In this document: piece by piece, positions 19,401 through 28,098 of the stretch
Layout of the letters: every line of letters starts with the position of its first letter
Position numbering within the stretch: position 1 is the stretch's first letter
Source: Pirellulaceae bacterium
Lineage (GTDB): Bacteria > Planctomycetota > Planctomycetia > Pirellulales > Pirellulaceae
Assembly (NCBI GenBank): GCA_022448315.1
Contig: JAKVCA010000002.1
Location: 3,149-67,148, forward strand
Direction: 5' to 3'
Length of the DNA: 64,000 nucleotides
Made by a program: the position numbers and the translations under genes
The notes under the pieces: generated by a model
The model's database searches: none
The model's input: only the letters and a program-made list of their open reading frames with translations
Told to the model about the DNA's origin: nothing

Positions 19401-19614
19401 AGGTCGTCGACCGTCGACAGAAGAACTGGAAAAACTACTCGTGTTTCAAGCGGATTATCGACAACAGTTTGGTCAGGATGAGACGGCAGTGACGCAGTTT
19501 CTGTCCGCGGGAGAATCGCCACGCGACGAAAGCTTGGATGCGAGCGATCTTGCCGCATGGAGCATGCTGGCGCATCTATTGATGAACCTCAGTGAGACGA
19601 TCACCAAGGGCTAA
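16486..19614 (+). CDS. PSCyt1-DUF1549-DUF1553 planctomycete cytochrome c protein (1042 aa)
   Basis: The signal peptide is in residues 1-29 (LLLLAAIFAV). PSCyt1 has heme motif CFQCH at 49-53 in SDRCFQCHGPDEAQR, then a LMPPPESGLTL element. DUF1549 covers about 155-370: IDHFIHEGVQSAGL, LTGLPPTIEEM, RVWLDAARYADTHG, IWPYRDWVI, IEQLAGDLLP, and a second CxxCH, CAACH, at 338-342. Residues about 440-610 form an inserted beta-rich domain. DUF1553 follows: NNRLGLAKWLMNPEHPL, VNRYWQHYFG, SATYRQASR, RFRLDAEIIRDQAL, NTPLQALVLMND. An upstream ATG at 16408 is possible, but 16486 begins the signal peptide. The gene is followed after 49 bases by a DUF1501 gene, the standard pair. The reaction is unknown; heme binding is inferred from motifs. 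Confidence 0.9.
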   Translation: MSSSSFRRFPVNLLLLAAIFAVTVESLSAEESNRIEFGRDILPILSDRCFQCHGPDEAQRESNLRLDLKEEAFSEADSGEVAIQPGDASKSPLISRITHEDPDLLMPPPESGLTLSEEEIQKLRKWIDQGAKWEQHWAFVPPKNPKVPRPVSDWATRNPIDHFIHEGVQSAGLTPQPEADKETLLRRVTLDLTGLPPTIEEMDDFLADDTPEAYEKVVDRLLKSDRYGEHMARVWLDAARYADTHGLHLDNERQIWPYRDWVIKSFNRNMPFDEFTIEQLAGDLLPAPNLGQKVATGFNRCNVTTSEGGSIDEEYYVRYAVDRVETTSTVWLGLTAGCAACHDHKFDPLTQKEFYQLFSYFFSLTEKAMDGNALLPPPAIKVPTDEQRVQQQNLNEELTRLRAEIRKRLDEYVYQDPRSDVELPTLQRSDRIWFDDELPAGAVPQGNGENPWKFVSGEEHPVFSGETASVRTGEGLTQHFFTGATEPLMIGDNDSLFAYVYLDPDNPPETVQLQFNDGSWEHRAYWGADKGHGAGRNNASNLKMGELPATGEWVRLEVPAASVGLNSGAKLNGWAFTQFGGTVHWDSPGIVTIAPLSAEQLASQNIWELYLKEVKQGGLPGEVQKALDVASGDRNEGQLKAIRDHYLKQVNPESTQYFAESLKQEQDRTNELNTLNGAIPSSLIMEERAEPRQAHILERGEYTLKRDPVSSATPEWLGPQPEESPNNRLGLAKWLMNPEHPLTARVTVNRYWQHYFGTGLVKTSEDFGIQGERPSHPELLDWLALDFIDSGWDVRRMQKQIVMSATYRQASRVTPEQLSIDPENRLLSRGPRFRLDAEIIRDQALYVSGLMHGVLGGPSVKPYQPAGLWKPVGFGGSNTSVFKQDSGEKLYRRSMYTFWKRTSPPPSMTTFDAPDRETCQVRRARTNTPLQALVLMNDVQFIEAARKFAERILRNGGESDEQRLVYAFRSIVGRRPSTEELEKLLVFQADYRQQFGQDETAVTQFLSAGESPRDESLDASDLAAWSMLAHLLMNLSETITKG

Positions 19615-19663
19615 GTTCGGATCGTCAAAGTAGCAATTTGAACCTGGATTGGGCGATGCCATC

Positions 19664-21139
19664 ATGAATACACAACATCCACTTCGAGAAGCGGCGTTGG
19701 TTGAGACTCGACGGCACTTCTTTGGGCGGACTGCCGGCGGTATCGGAACCGCGGCGCTTGCCTCGTTGGTCAACCCTCAACTGTTCGCAGGAAATCGTGA
19801 CGGCACCATGGATCGCGTGGGTGGTCTTGAGGAGTTGCCTCATTTTGCACCCAAGGCAAAACGGGTGATCTATCTTTTCATGTCCGGCGCGCCGTCCCAG
19901 CTGGATATGTGGGATTACAAGCCCAAGATGAATGACTGGTTCGATAAGGACCTTCCCGATTCAATTAGAAATGGCCAACGAATCACGACCATGACGTCCG
20001 GCCAGAAGCGGTTTCCCATTGCCCCCTCCACATTCAAGTTTGACCAACATGGACAACATGGTGCGTGGGTGAGTGAATTACTGCCGCACACCGCCGGAAT
20101 GGTGGATGACTTGGCGGTGGTCAAAACGGTCAATACAGAAGCGATTAACCATGACCCTGCCATTACCTACATTCAAACGGGAAGTCAGTTGCCCGGTCGA
20201 CCGAGCACTGGGGCCTGGTTGTCTTACGGTCTGGGGAGCATGAATGAAAATCTGCCCGCGTTCGTCGTCTTGCACTCGACTGTCAACGGCGGTTTCGGTG
20301 GGCAGGCCCTCTACGCAAGACTTTGGGGTGCAGGGTTCCTTTCCACGCGTCACCAAGGGGTGAGCTTGCGCTCCAACGGGGACCCGGTGCTTTACCTTTC
20401 CAATCCGCAGGGCATCTCTGGGAAAATGCGGCGGCGGATGCTGGATGAGTTGGCCCAGATGAACCAGTCCCGTTATGACGAAGTGGGCGACCCGGAAATC
20501 CAGTCTCGAATTGCACAGTACGAGATGGCTTACCGAATGCAGACATCGGTTCCTGAGCTCACCGATATTTCCGATGAGTCAGAGAAGACGCTTGAGATGT
20601 ATGGGGAGGAGGTGAAGAAGCCAGGGACCTTCGCAGCCAATTGCCTCCTCGCACGTCGTCTTGCCGAACGCGGTGTCCGATTCACTCAAGTCTTCATTCG
20701 ACAGTGGGATCAACACGGCAACTTGCCGAATGACATACGTCGACAATGTGGCATCATAGACCAGCCTTGTGCGGCCCTTGTGAAAGATCTGAAGCAACGG
20801 GGGATGCTCGAGGACACGCTCGTCGTCTGGGGAGGCGAATTTGGTCGCACCATCTATTGCCAAGGCGGTTTGACGAAAACCAATTACGGTCGGGATCATC
20901 ATCCGCGTTGCTATACCAAGTGGATGGCGGGAGGTGGCATCAGGCCTGGAATCGTTTACGGCGAGACGGATGACTTCAGTTACAACGTGACGGAAAACCC
21001 TGTTCACATCCACGATCTGAATGCAACCATGCTGCATTGCCTCGGCGTGGATCACGAACGATTGACGTTCAAGCACCAAGGACGTAATTTCCGACTGACC
21101 GATGTCCACGGTAACGTGGTCAAAGACATCCTGGCTTGA
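19664..21139 (+). CDS. DUF1501 protein, partner of the upstream PSCyt1 protein (491 aa)
   Basis: The N-terminus has [19 protein letters not shown], a Tat-like signal (Arg-Arg then hydrophobic). The body has DUF1501 hallmarks: [119 protein letters not shown]. The DUF1501 fold belongs to the alkaline-phosphatase-like superfamily; whether it is an active hydrolase is not established. Start: the ATG at 19664 precedes the Tat motif; a TTG at 19649 is less likely. It lies 49 bases downstream of the PSCyt1/DUF1549/DUF1553 gene, so both are likely one transcript and act in the same extracytoplasmic complex. Confidence 0.9.
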   Translation: MNTQHPLREAALVETRRHFFGRTAGGIGTAALASLVNPQLFAGNRDGTMDRVGGLEELPHFAPKAKRVIYLFMSGAPSQLDMWDYKPKMNDWFDKDLPDSIRNGQRITTMTSGQKRFPIAPSTFKFDQHGQHGAWVSELLPHTAGMVDDLAVVKTVNTEAINHDPAITYIQTGSQLPGRPSTGAWLSYGLGSMNENLPAFVVLHSTVNGGFGGQALYARLWGAGFLSTRHQGVSLRSNGDPVLYLSNPQGISGKMRRRMLDELAQMNQSRYDEVGDPEIQSRIAQYEMAYRMQTSVPELTDISDESEKTLEMYGEEVKKPGTFAANCLLARRLAERGVRFTQVFIRQWDQHGNLPNDIRRQCGIIDQPCAALVKDLKQRGMLEDTLVVWGGEFGRTIYCQGGLTKTNYGRDHHPRCYTKWMAGGGIRPGIVYGETDDFSYNVTENPVHIHDLNATMLHCLGVDHERLTFKHQGRNFRLTDVHGNVVKDILA

Positions 21140-21401
21140 ACGCGTCCAATGCGCTTTCAGGCAACTCCTTGAGTTTCGCAAGACGAAAACTTCAATGTTC
21201 ACTGTCCCAGACGCTGTTCAATTCACTGGAGCAGGAAGCAGAATGAACCGGCGAGACGATCTCACACATCGTTGAAAGAGCCTTAGCCCACGAGTTGGAT
21301 ATTGCTCACCATTCGCATTTTCAAGTTTTCACGAAACGAGCTTTGGCAGCAGTATTGGACTCAGCTGATTGGTCGTGAGGTGGAGAAAATCAGCGTGGCT
21401 G

Positions 21402-22835
21402 TCACTGGCTCGAAGGTCCATCTCGCTCGGCCGAGAAGATGTTCCCGGTGGGATGATCTGGCAGCGTCTGCTGCCAATCTTTGAGTTCCTTTTGCAGTTG
21501 CTGGACGGTCTTTGCATGACGTTTTTTAAGATCGTCGACTTCCATCGGGTCATCCGCCATGTTGTAGAGCTCGACATAGCTACCGTCGCCATTGGTCAAC
21601 AGTTTCCATTGATCCTGGACCACGGCGTAAGACACCCAATGATAAGGTTGCTTTTCCCGGATGGGCCAGCGCGATTGCATCTTCCAGAACAAAGGTTTTT
21701 CTCGCATGACTTCATGGAGCGTCGTGGCCTTCCCTAAAATCGCCTGAACCTGGCTCACGCCGTCCGGCAAATAATCATCGGGAAGGTCTGCTCCTGCGAG
21801 TTCACAGAAAGTCGGCAGCAAATCGACAGCAGAAATCAAGGAAGTTCGGTCGATGGTTGCGGAGGCAATTTTGCCCGGCCACCTCGCGATGAAAGGGACA
21901 CCAATTCCGCCTTCGAAAAGCGCGGATTTGTAACCCTTGCGGCCACCTGTCAGCCCCTTGGCCGCTCCAATGCCCCACCCTGCCCCGGTGGCCGTATCGT
22001 ACTGCAAGTCAAGTTCTGTCGGTGATGCAGCTCTCGCCGGACCATTATCTGAACTGAAAATCACCAAGGTGTTGTCGGCAATTTTCAAATCATCCAAAGC
22101 TTGGAGCACTTGTCCGATTCGATCATCCGCATGAGACAGGACCGACGCGTAAATCTGGTCGGGTCTTTCAAGATCTCGGAAACGCCACTCGTATTTGGGA
22201 ACGGTGTGAAAAGGGGTGTGAGGCTCGTGGATCCACAGGTTGATGAAAAACGGCTTTCTCGCCTGTTGGCATTGCTTGATGAACGAGATCGCATGGTGGG
22301 CATCCTCGTGGACGGGCATCTGTTCCCCGGCACAATTGAACGCCCCGTAGACATCAAATCCATACTCACTCGGTAGGGGAGAGTCGGGGATCATATTGTT
22401 GGAGAGGTGCCATTTTCCAAAGTGCCCCGTCGCGTAGCCTGCCTGTTGCAGAAGTCGTGGGAGCAACGTGGTTTTCGGATTGAGCCAATCGGGCATGTTA
22501 CGTTTCGCATTGCTTGGTACCCACGCGAAATGACCGTCGATGTTGTATCGGGCTGGAAAATGTCCCGTCATGACCGCCGTTCGGCTGGGCGAGCATACAC
22601 CGCTCGCCACGGTGAATCGGTGGAAGTCGGTGCCTTCGCGTGCCAGACGATCAATGTTGGGCGTCTGGATGTAGGGGTGCCCGTGACAGCTCAAGTCACC
22701 CCAGCCCCAGTCATCGGCAAAGATGAATAGGATATTCGGTCGTTCCGGTCGATCCGTGGCCACAAGACTGGTGGCGAGCGACAAAAAAGAGAGGGCCCCA
22801 ATAATGAAAATCGGGCAAGATTTGCGAAGGGTCAT
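21402..22835 (-). CDS. Exported type I sulfatase (477 aa)
   Basis: The signal peptide is at residues 8-27. The catalytic core has RPNILFIFADDWGWGDLSC, the formylglycine motif C-S-P-S-R at 81-85 (GVCSPSRTAVMTGHFPAR), [31 protein letters not shown] and KSALFEGGIGVPF. All active-site segments are present, and length is normal. A C-terminal region (YAVVQDQWKLL, YNMADDPMEVDDL) closes the fold. The MTGHFPARYNIDGHF and GAFNCAGEQ elements are seen in S1 subfamilies acting on algal or host glycans, but the substrate is not deducible. An AAGGA element precedes the ATG by about 8 bases. It is convergent with the DUF1501 gene (262 bases apart) and divergent from the sulfatase-esterase gene at 23045 across 209 bases. 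Confidence 0.92.
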   Translation of the reverse strand: MTLRKSCPIFIIGALSFLSLATSLVATDRPERPNILFIFADDWGWGDLSCHGHPYIQTPNIDRLAREGTDFHRFTVASGVCSPSRTAVMTGHFPARYNIDGHFAWVPSNAKRNMPDWLNPKTTLLPRLLQQAGYATGHFGKWHLSNNMIPDSPLPSEYGFDVYGAFNCAGEQMPVHEDAHHAISFIKQCQQARKPFFINLWIHEPHTPFHTVPKYEWRFRDLERPDQIYASVLSHADDRIGQVLQALDDLKIADNTLVIFSSDNGPARAASPTELDLQYDTATGAGWGIGAAKGLTGGRKGYKSALFEGGIGVPFIARWPGKIASATIDRTSLISAVDLLPTFCELAGADLPDDYLPDGVSQVQAILGKATTLHEVMREKPLFWKMQSRWPIREKQPYHWVSYAVVQDQWKLLTNGDGSYVELYNMADDPMEVDDLKKRHAKTVQQLQKELKDWQQTLPDHPTGNIFSAERDGPSSQ

Positions 22836-23044
22836 TCATTGTCCTTGAACGATCGATATGGAAAACACCATGCGGGTACACGGTCGATACTCTGCCGCTC
22901 ACCTTTCTCCGAAGGACGGGAAGTGGTCGAGCATTTGACCGGCTTTTCAGTGTAACCCAACTCGAGATCGATGGGTGGATGTTACACTGTCCCGTCACAG
23001 AGTCATGATTTGATCCGCATGAAGAGTAATGGAGTCCATTGGCC

Positions 23045-25330
23045 ATGACCCGTCTGGCAAAATGCTTGTTGTTGGTACTGACCCTGCTTTCTGGTTTCAA
23101 CGCAGTGGTTCCAGAGCAAAGTGTCGCACAGGACTTTGAGAGACCCAACCTCATTTTCATTCTGGTGGATGATCAAGGGTATTACGATCTCGGCTGCTAC
23201 GGGGCGACAGAAGTTGCCACTCCAAACGTGGATGCGATGGCGAAAGAGGGCCTGCGATTCACAGACTATTACGCGGCTGCCCCCATCTGCAGCCCATCGA
23301 GAGCCGGGATTCTTACAGGCTGTTATCCTCGACGGGTCGGGCTCGAATCATGGGTTCAGAGGGCCGATTCCAGACAGGGGATCCACCCTGATGAACTGAC
23401 TCTCGCGGAGTTGTTGAAGTCCGAGGGTTATGCGACCGCGTGTATCGGCAAATGGCATTTGGGATTTCGTGAACCCTTCCTCCCAAGGCAACAGGGATTC
23501 GACCACTACTTTGGGCTGCTACACAATCTTGATCCTGTTGAAGTGGTTTATTTTGAAGATCAGGGTGGTGTGCCACTGCTGAGAAACGGGGAGGTGGTGG
23601 AGCGGCCGGCGGATCCCGCGACGCTGACAAGACGTTATACGGACGAGGCCATCCGGTTTATCGAAGCCCATCGGGAGCAGCCCTTTTTTCTTTATCTCCC
23701 GCACACGATGCTTCATCACCCGCTGGGTGTGAGCGATGAATTTAAGGGTTCTTCGCAATGGGGTGAATACGGCGATGCCATACAGGAACTCGATCATCAC
23801 ATCGGTCGATTGTTTCAAACGTTGACCGACCTTGAGCTCAACGACAAGACCATGGTGATTTACGTATCAGACAATGGTCGTGGACCGGGGCGGCGGCCCG
23901 ATCAGAAGATACGTGGCCGAAAACTCTCGACGTACGAAGGTGGGCTTCGAGTTCCCGCCATTGCTTGGGGACCCGGTATCGGAGTTCAGGGGAATGCGGA
24001 AACAGCGGTGCCTGTCCGGGCAATGGACTGGTATCCGACTCTTGCAACCATGGCAGGGATCGAGGTCCCGGCCGGGCTTGTGATCGATGGTCGTGACATG
24101 GCCTCTTTGCTGGAAGGCAAGTCGGACCAGGTCGAACCTCCGTACGCCAGCACGTCAATCAATGCCAAAGTTCCATGGCGCCGTCGTTGGGAGCCCCCTG
24201 GTGAATGGGAGCCTCTGGTTCGACGGCAGGAGTACATAGATGCCTTTTTCTATCATGGCAGCCAAGGCGCACTTGCCGCCGTGCGCTGGCGCCGCTGGAA
24301 GTTGGTACTGAATCCTACCCCCAGTCTCTATGACCTCGAAAAAGACTCAGGTGAAGAGACCCCCGTGCGGAATCCCGAGCTGATACGAAAACTTCGAGGG
24401 ATGGCCATCATGTTTCAGGAGGAGATGAGGCGGGATGCTCGACCGGCGGGAAGGGTCCCGGCGTCACCCACTCCGGAAAGTCGGACCGAGGTCCCCAGTG
24501 AAGTGACGCAGGGATTGAACATTCAACGAGATGTGGTTTACGCCACGTATGGAGATCGAAAACTCACGATGGACCTTTTCCGTCCCAAGAACGCCTGGGG
24601 TGCCTTGCCTGCGATTGTAAGTATCCATGGAGGAGGCTGGTTCAAAGGGGATCGCAGCAGTCAGGAGAACCTGTCGAAGGCACTGGCGGCAGAGGGTTAT
24701 GTGATCGCAAATATTTCCTATCGACTCAGTGGGGAGGCACCCTTTCCTGCGGCCATTCAGGATTGCAAGGCGGCGGTGAGATTCCTACGAGCCCATGCAA
24801 AGCAGTATGGTGTCGATCGAGAAAATATCGGTGCCATCGGACTTTCGGCAGGCGGGCACCTGACGGCCCTTCTCGCCACGTCGGGCGATGTGCCCGAACT
24901 TGAAGGCCGAGGAGGGTATGCGGATTGGAGCAGTACGATTCAGGCAGCGATTCCCCTGGGCGCGCAGACCCATTTGCTTTCGCCACGCGTTGGTGAGGTC
25001 TCGGTTGATGAGGAGCGTGGGCAGAACTGGCGGCAGTTTCTCGGCGGAACGCAGGCCGAACGAACCGAAGCGTACGCGCTGGCATCACCCCTGTATCATC
25101 TGGATAAAGAGGATCCCCCCTGCTGGCTAATTTCCGGCCAGAAGGATCATCCAAGTACTCGTGGTTCAGAGTTCCGCGGGCGACTGCAAGAGCTGGATAT
25201 TGCGGAGGGTGGAACGGTGATTGCCGATGCACCGCACGCGTTTCTCGGCAAACAAATCTGGTTCGATGAGATGTTTCGAGATGCAAGTCGTTTTTTTGAC
25301 AAGCACCTCAAGAAGAAATCGCGTGACTGA
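23045..25330 (+). CDS. Bifunctional sulfatase - carbohydrate esterase fusion (761 aa)
   Basis: The signal peptide is at residues 5-29. The sulfatase domain (about 33-460) has RPNLIFILVDDQGYYDLGCYG, formylglycine motif C-S-P-S-R at 82-86, CIGKWHLGF, LPHTMLHHPL, YVSDNGRGPG and LSTYEGGLRVP. A Pro/Ser/Arg-rich linker (about 465-485) leads into an alpha/beta-hydrolase domain (about 490-757). That domain has oxyanion element H-G-G-G-W at 528-532, nucleophile elbow G-L-S-A-G with Ser601, Asp in SGQKDHPST and His in DAPHAFLG. It resembles BD-FAE/Abhydrolase_3-type acetyl or feruloyl esterases. Both catalytic sets are complete, so it may remove sulfate and an ester group from one substrate. A GGAG element lies 10 bases upstream of the ATG. 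A methyltransferase remnant follows. Confidence 0.92.
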   Translation: MTRLAKCLLLVLTLLSGFNAVVPEQSVAQDFERPNLIFILVDDQGYYDLGCYGATEVATPNVDAMAKEGLRFTDYYAAAPICSPSRAGILTGCYPRRVGLESWVQRADSRQGIHPDELTLAELLKSEGYATACIGKWHLGFREPFLPRQQGFDHYFGLLHNLDPVEVVYFEDQGGVPLLRNGEVVERPADPATLTRRYTDEAIRFIEAHREQPFFLYLPHTMLHHPLGVSDEFKGSSQWGEYGDAIQELDHHIGRLFQTLTDLELNDKTMVIYVSDNGRGPGRRPDQKIRGRKLSTYEGGLRVPAIAWGPGIGVQGNAETAVPVRAMDWYPTLATMAGIEVPAGLVIDGRDMASLLEGKSDQVEPPYASTSINAKVPWRRRWEPPGEWEPLVRRQEYIDAFFYHGSQGALAAVRWRRWKLVLNPTPSLYDLEKDSGEETPVRNPELIRKLRGMAIMFQEEMRRDARPAGRVPASPTPESRTEVPSEVTQGLNIQRDVVYATYGDRKLTMDLFRPKNAWGALPAIVSIHGGGWFKGDRSSQENLSKALAAEGYVIANISYRLSGEAPFPAAIQDCKAAVRFLRAHAKQYGVDRENIGAIGLSAGGHLTALLATSGDVPELEGRGGYADWSSTIQAAIPLGAQTHLLSPRVGEVSVDEERGQNWRQFLGGTQAERTEAYALASPLYHLDKEDPPCWLISGQKDHPSTRGSEFRGRLQELDIAEGGTVIADAPHAFLGKQIWFDEMFRDASRFFDKHLKKKSRD

Positions 25331-25347
25331 AGTGACCTTCAAAGATT

Positions 25348-25727
25348 GAATAGTCTCTGACTGGTGCGTTCTTCCCCAGTTGTTGACCGCCGATATCTAC
25401 GTGTTGTCCGACACGGCGCATGATTGGCGGCCTGAGGAATATCGCACCTTGATTGAAAACATTCGTCACTCGATGAAGCAGGATGGAGTGATCTGTATCC
25501 ATGAACCTCTGCTGTTGGACCAATGGAATTCCGACCGCGAAGGGTATCAGGCATTGTGGATGGCATGTTATGCCATGACCTTGCTCAAGCTGACTCTCGG
25601 AGCTGGGACTTGCTACTCCATCGAGGAACATCATGCGATTCTCGCTCAAAGTGGGATGCGACCCTCAGGTTCGCCGCAGGCGACCGTTGATGGCTGCACG
25701 GCCCTGTTTTACGAGGGACCGGCCTGA
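25348..25727 (+). pseudogene. Remnant of a SAM-dependent O-methyltransferase (C-terminal part only)
   Basis: The open frame from just after a stop at 25347-25349 to 25727 encodes about 125 residues. It resembles the C-terminal part of acetylserotonin/polyketide O-methyltransferases (Methyltransf_2): TADIYVLSDTAHDW, EEYRTLIENIRHSMKQDG, VICIHEPLL, then LLKLTLGAGTCYSIEEHHAIL. In intact enzymes ADxxxLxxxxHDW lies about 240 residues from the start. Here the dimerisation domain and SAM-binding Gly-rich loop are missing, and the only starts are TTG codons (such as 25380) without a ribosome site. It follows the sulfatase-esterase stop by 17-50 bases. I read it as a truncated gene; expression as a small protein cannot be excluded. 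Confidence 0.65.
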
Positions 25728-25861
25728 GACGGATCGGGTTTTTTCAAAGTTCAAAGAACTCTTGGATCTCCCTCTCGCGAAGGCAGGCAATTCGAGTCAA
25801 ACTAAAGGCCGTTTGTCTGCATCGATGTTGTCAGGCGGTAACGTAGATGGGGTTAGGTTCC

Positions 25862-26632
25862 ATGAAAGAAAAACGACAGGTGGGTTGGGTCTTCTTGATC
25901 GCGACTTTGTTGTTGGGCTCAGCGTGTGCCGGCGACGACCCCAAGGATCGACCTATCCGGGCTCTCCTGATCACGGGGGGGTGTTGCCACGATTATCCGT
26001 TCCAAGCGAGGCAGCTCATTCAGGCCGCCAAGAAGCGAGACCTTGATGTGGATTGGACGATCGTCAATGAGGGGGGCCGAGGAACGTCGGCGCAGATCGA
26101 TCTCTACAAAGATCCCAATTGGGCAACTGGATACGATGTCATTGTGCATAACGAGTGTTTTGCCAGCACGACGGATGCGGATTACATTCGAAGCATCACT
26201 GAATCGCACCATGCCGGCGCGAATGCCATTGTCATTCACTGTGCCATGCATTCGTATCGTGGTGCGAAGATTGATAACTGGCGTGAGTTTCTGGGGGTGA
26301 CCAGCCGACGGCACGAACACAAGAGCGAGTATCCGGTGAGCGTAACGGACAAAGAACACTGGATTACGAAAGTCATTCCCGAAGGCTATAAGACGCCATC
26401 GGATGAACTCTATGTGATTGAGAAGGTCTGGCCAAAAACTCAAGTTCTTGCGACCTCAAAGAGTGAGAAAACCAAGCAGTCTCACCCGGTGTTCTGGACC
26501 AATGAATATGGGAAGGCGCGGGTCTTTGGAACAACCTATGGGCACTCCAATGATACCTTCTCCGACGAGGTTTATTTGGATGTCATCTTTCGAGGTTTGC
26601 AGTGGGCAGCGGAACGAGCACCTGAGGAATAA
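25862..26632 (+). CDS. Exported ThuA-like domain protein (256 aa)
   Basis: The N-terminal segment (residues 8-24, ending LLGSACAG) is a signal peptide; Cys23 may be lipidated, though the lipobox is imperfect. The rest matches the ThuA (trehalose utilisation) glutamine-amidotransferase-like fold: IRALLITGGCCHDYPFQA, YDVIVHNECFAS, ANAIVIHCAMHSYRG, HEHKSEYPVSVTDKEHWIT, ELYVIEKVWPKTQVLA, PVFWTNEYGKARVFGTTYGHSND. In Planctomycetota such proteins are common and usually sit beside sulfatases or oxidoreductases; their activity is unproven, and sugar-derivative processing is a guess. The start is the ATG at 25862, before the signal peptide; a TTG at 25847 is less likely. It precedes the sulfatase at 26714 by 81 bases in the same direction, so co-transcription is possible. 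Confidence 0.88.
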   Translation: MKEKRQVGWVFLIATLLLGSACAGDDPKDRPIRALLITGGCCHDYPFQARQLIQAAKKRDLDVDWTIVNEGGRGTSAQIDLYKDPNWATGYDVIVHNECFASTTDADYIRSITESHHAGANAIVIHCAMHSYRGAKIDNWREFLGVTSRRHEHKSEYPVSVTDKEHWITKVIPEGYKTPSDELYVIEKVWPKTQVLATSKSEKTKQSHPVFWTNEYGKARVFGTTYGHSNDTFSDEVYLDVIFRGLQWAAERAPEE

Positions 26633-26713
26633 GCGGCGGACGCCGACTTTCTAATAGGGGCGTTGGCAGTCATCGGAGGGTCATCGAGTACTGTCCAAGG
26701 AGAGATTACCAAA

Positions 26714-28069
26714 ATGAAAATGAATTCCATCCTGTTCCTGCTTCTCGCGCTGGTGACGGCCACCCAGGGGGTGCGAGTCAGTTGGGGCAGTGAAGACCGA
26801 CCGAACATCATTGTGATGATTTCCGACGATTCGGGGTACAACGAGTTTTCGCTGAACGGTTCAAGTCTTTTTCCAACGCCCGAAATTGATTCGATTGCCG
26901 CCGATGGAGTTCAGTTTTTGCAGGGTTACACGAGCGGAACCGTGTGCAGTCCCACACGCGCCGGGCTTTTGACGGGCCGATACCAGAATCGATTTGGACA
27001 CGAATTCAACATTCCGCCGGTTTACAGTGACGAACACGGTTTGTCTCTCGAGGAAACGACGCTGCCCGAAGTCCTTCAGTCCTCGGGGTATCGAACCATT
27101 GCCCTCGGGAAATGGCATCTCGGTTACGCGCCCAAGTTTCATCCACTGTCCCGCGGATTTACGGACTACTACGGGTTCCTGCAGGGAGCACGAAGTTATT
27201 TTCCGCTTGAGAATCCCACACGCCTGAATCGTCTGCTACGGGATCGCAAACCGGTGAAAGAAGACTTCGATTACATGACAGACGAACTTGGTCGGGCCGC
27301 GGCGGAGTACATTGCCAATCGCGGTAAAAAACCGTTTTTCATGTATCTTGCGTTCAACGCCACACATGGTCCAAACCACGCGAGTGAAGAAGATCTTGAA
27401 GCGGTCCGTGGAGGCGGAGGAAATGAGACGCATCGAGCAATGACGCGATCCCTGGATCGGGCCGTGGGCGTCGTTCTTGAGTCGTTGGACAAAGAGAAGA
27501 TTTCAGACAACACGCTCGTGATCTTCGTCAACGACAATGGCGGGGTTCGTAGCCACGACAACACACCACTCAAGGGTTTCAAAGGGAGTACGTGGGAGGG
27601 TGGAATCAAGGTGCCCTATGTCATGAAATGGCCGAAGCGAATCAAGGCGGATCAGAGTTATGAGCACCCCGTGATTTCACTCGACATTTTCCCGACCGTT
27701 TTGGCTGCAGCTCAGGTGGACGTCAATCTGAAAAACCCACTCGATGGTGTAAATCTACTCCCCTACGTGACCGGAGAAAACCAAGATCGGCCGCATCAAA
27801 CCTTGTTCTGGAAAAACGGGTCAAAATGGGCCGTGCGAGATGGGGATCTCAAGCTCGTTGTGGGTAACCTGCCCATATCGACTCGAAAAAATAAAAATCG
27901 ACGCAGCCCCGCAAGTCAGGCGAGCGATCAACGCGGGTTATATCACGTCGCGGATGATCCATCTGAAAGCAACAATGTGATGACGGACTACCCTGAGCAG
28001 GTTGCTCGACTCACTCAGCTCTACGAAGCATGGAAAAAAGATTTTCCCAAGACACCCTGGAGAAAATGA
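26714..28069 (+). CDS. Exported type I sulfatase (451 aa)
   Basis: The signal peptide is at residues 4-26. The core segments are RPNIIVMISDDSGYNEFSLNG, formylglycine motif C-S-P-T-R at 78-82 (GTVCSPTRAGLLTGRY), TIALGKWHLGYAP, YLAFNATHGPNHA, FVNDNGG and KGSTWEGGIKVPYVMKWP. In the first metal-binding element, SDDSG carries Ser where Gln, Leu or Trp is common; the two metal Asp residues remain. A C-terminal segment has RDGDLKLVVGN and YHVADDPSESNNV. The length (451) is standard. A strong AAGGAG box about 11 bases upstream supports the ATG at 26714; an extended start at 26663 lacks one. It is downstream of ThuA and convergent with the SGNH esterase. The substrate is unknown; it is probably one of the steps in ordered desulfation by the island's enzymes. 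Confidence 0.92.
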   Translation: MKMNSILFLLLALVTATQGVRVSWGSEDRPNIIVMISDDSGYNEFSLNGSSLFPTPEIDSIAADGVQFLQGYTSGTVCSPTRAGLLTGRYQNRFGHEFNIPPVYSDEHGLSLEETTLPEVLQSSGYRTIALGKWHLGYAPKFHPLSRGFTDYYGFLQGARSYFPLENPTRLNRLLRDRKPVKEDFDYMTDELGRAAAEYIANRGKKPFFMYLAFNATHGPNHASEEDLEAVRGGGGNETHRAMTRSLDRAVGVVLESLDKEKISDNTLVIFVNDNGGVRSHDNTPLKGFKGSTWEGGIKVPYVMKWPKRIKADQSYEHPVISLDIFPTVLAAAQVDVNLKNPLDGVNLLPYVTGENQDRPHQTLFWKNGSKWAVRDGDLKLVVGNLPISTRKNKNRRSPASQASDQRGLYHVADDPSESNNVMTDYPEQVARLTQLYEAWKKDFPKTPWRK

Positions 28070-28098
28070 ACTTCCGGGCGGTGAACCTGGAACGGTCG

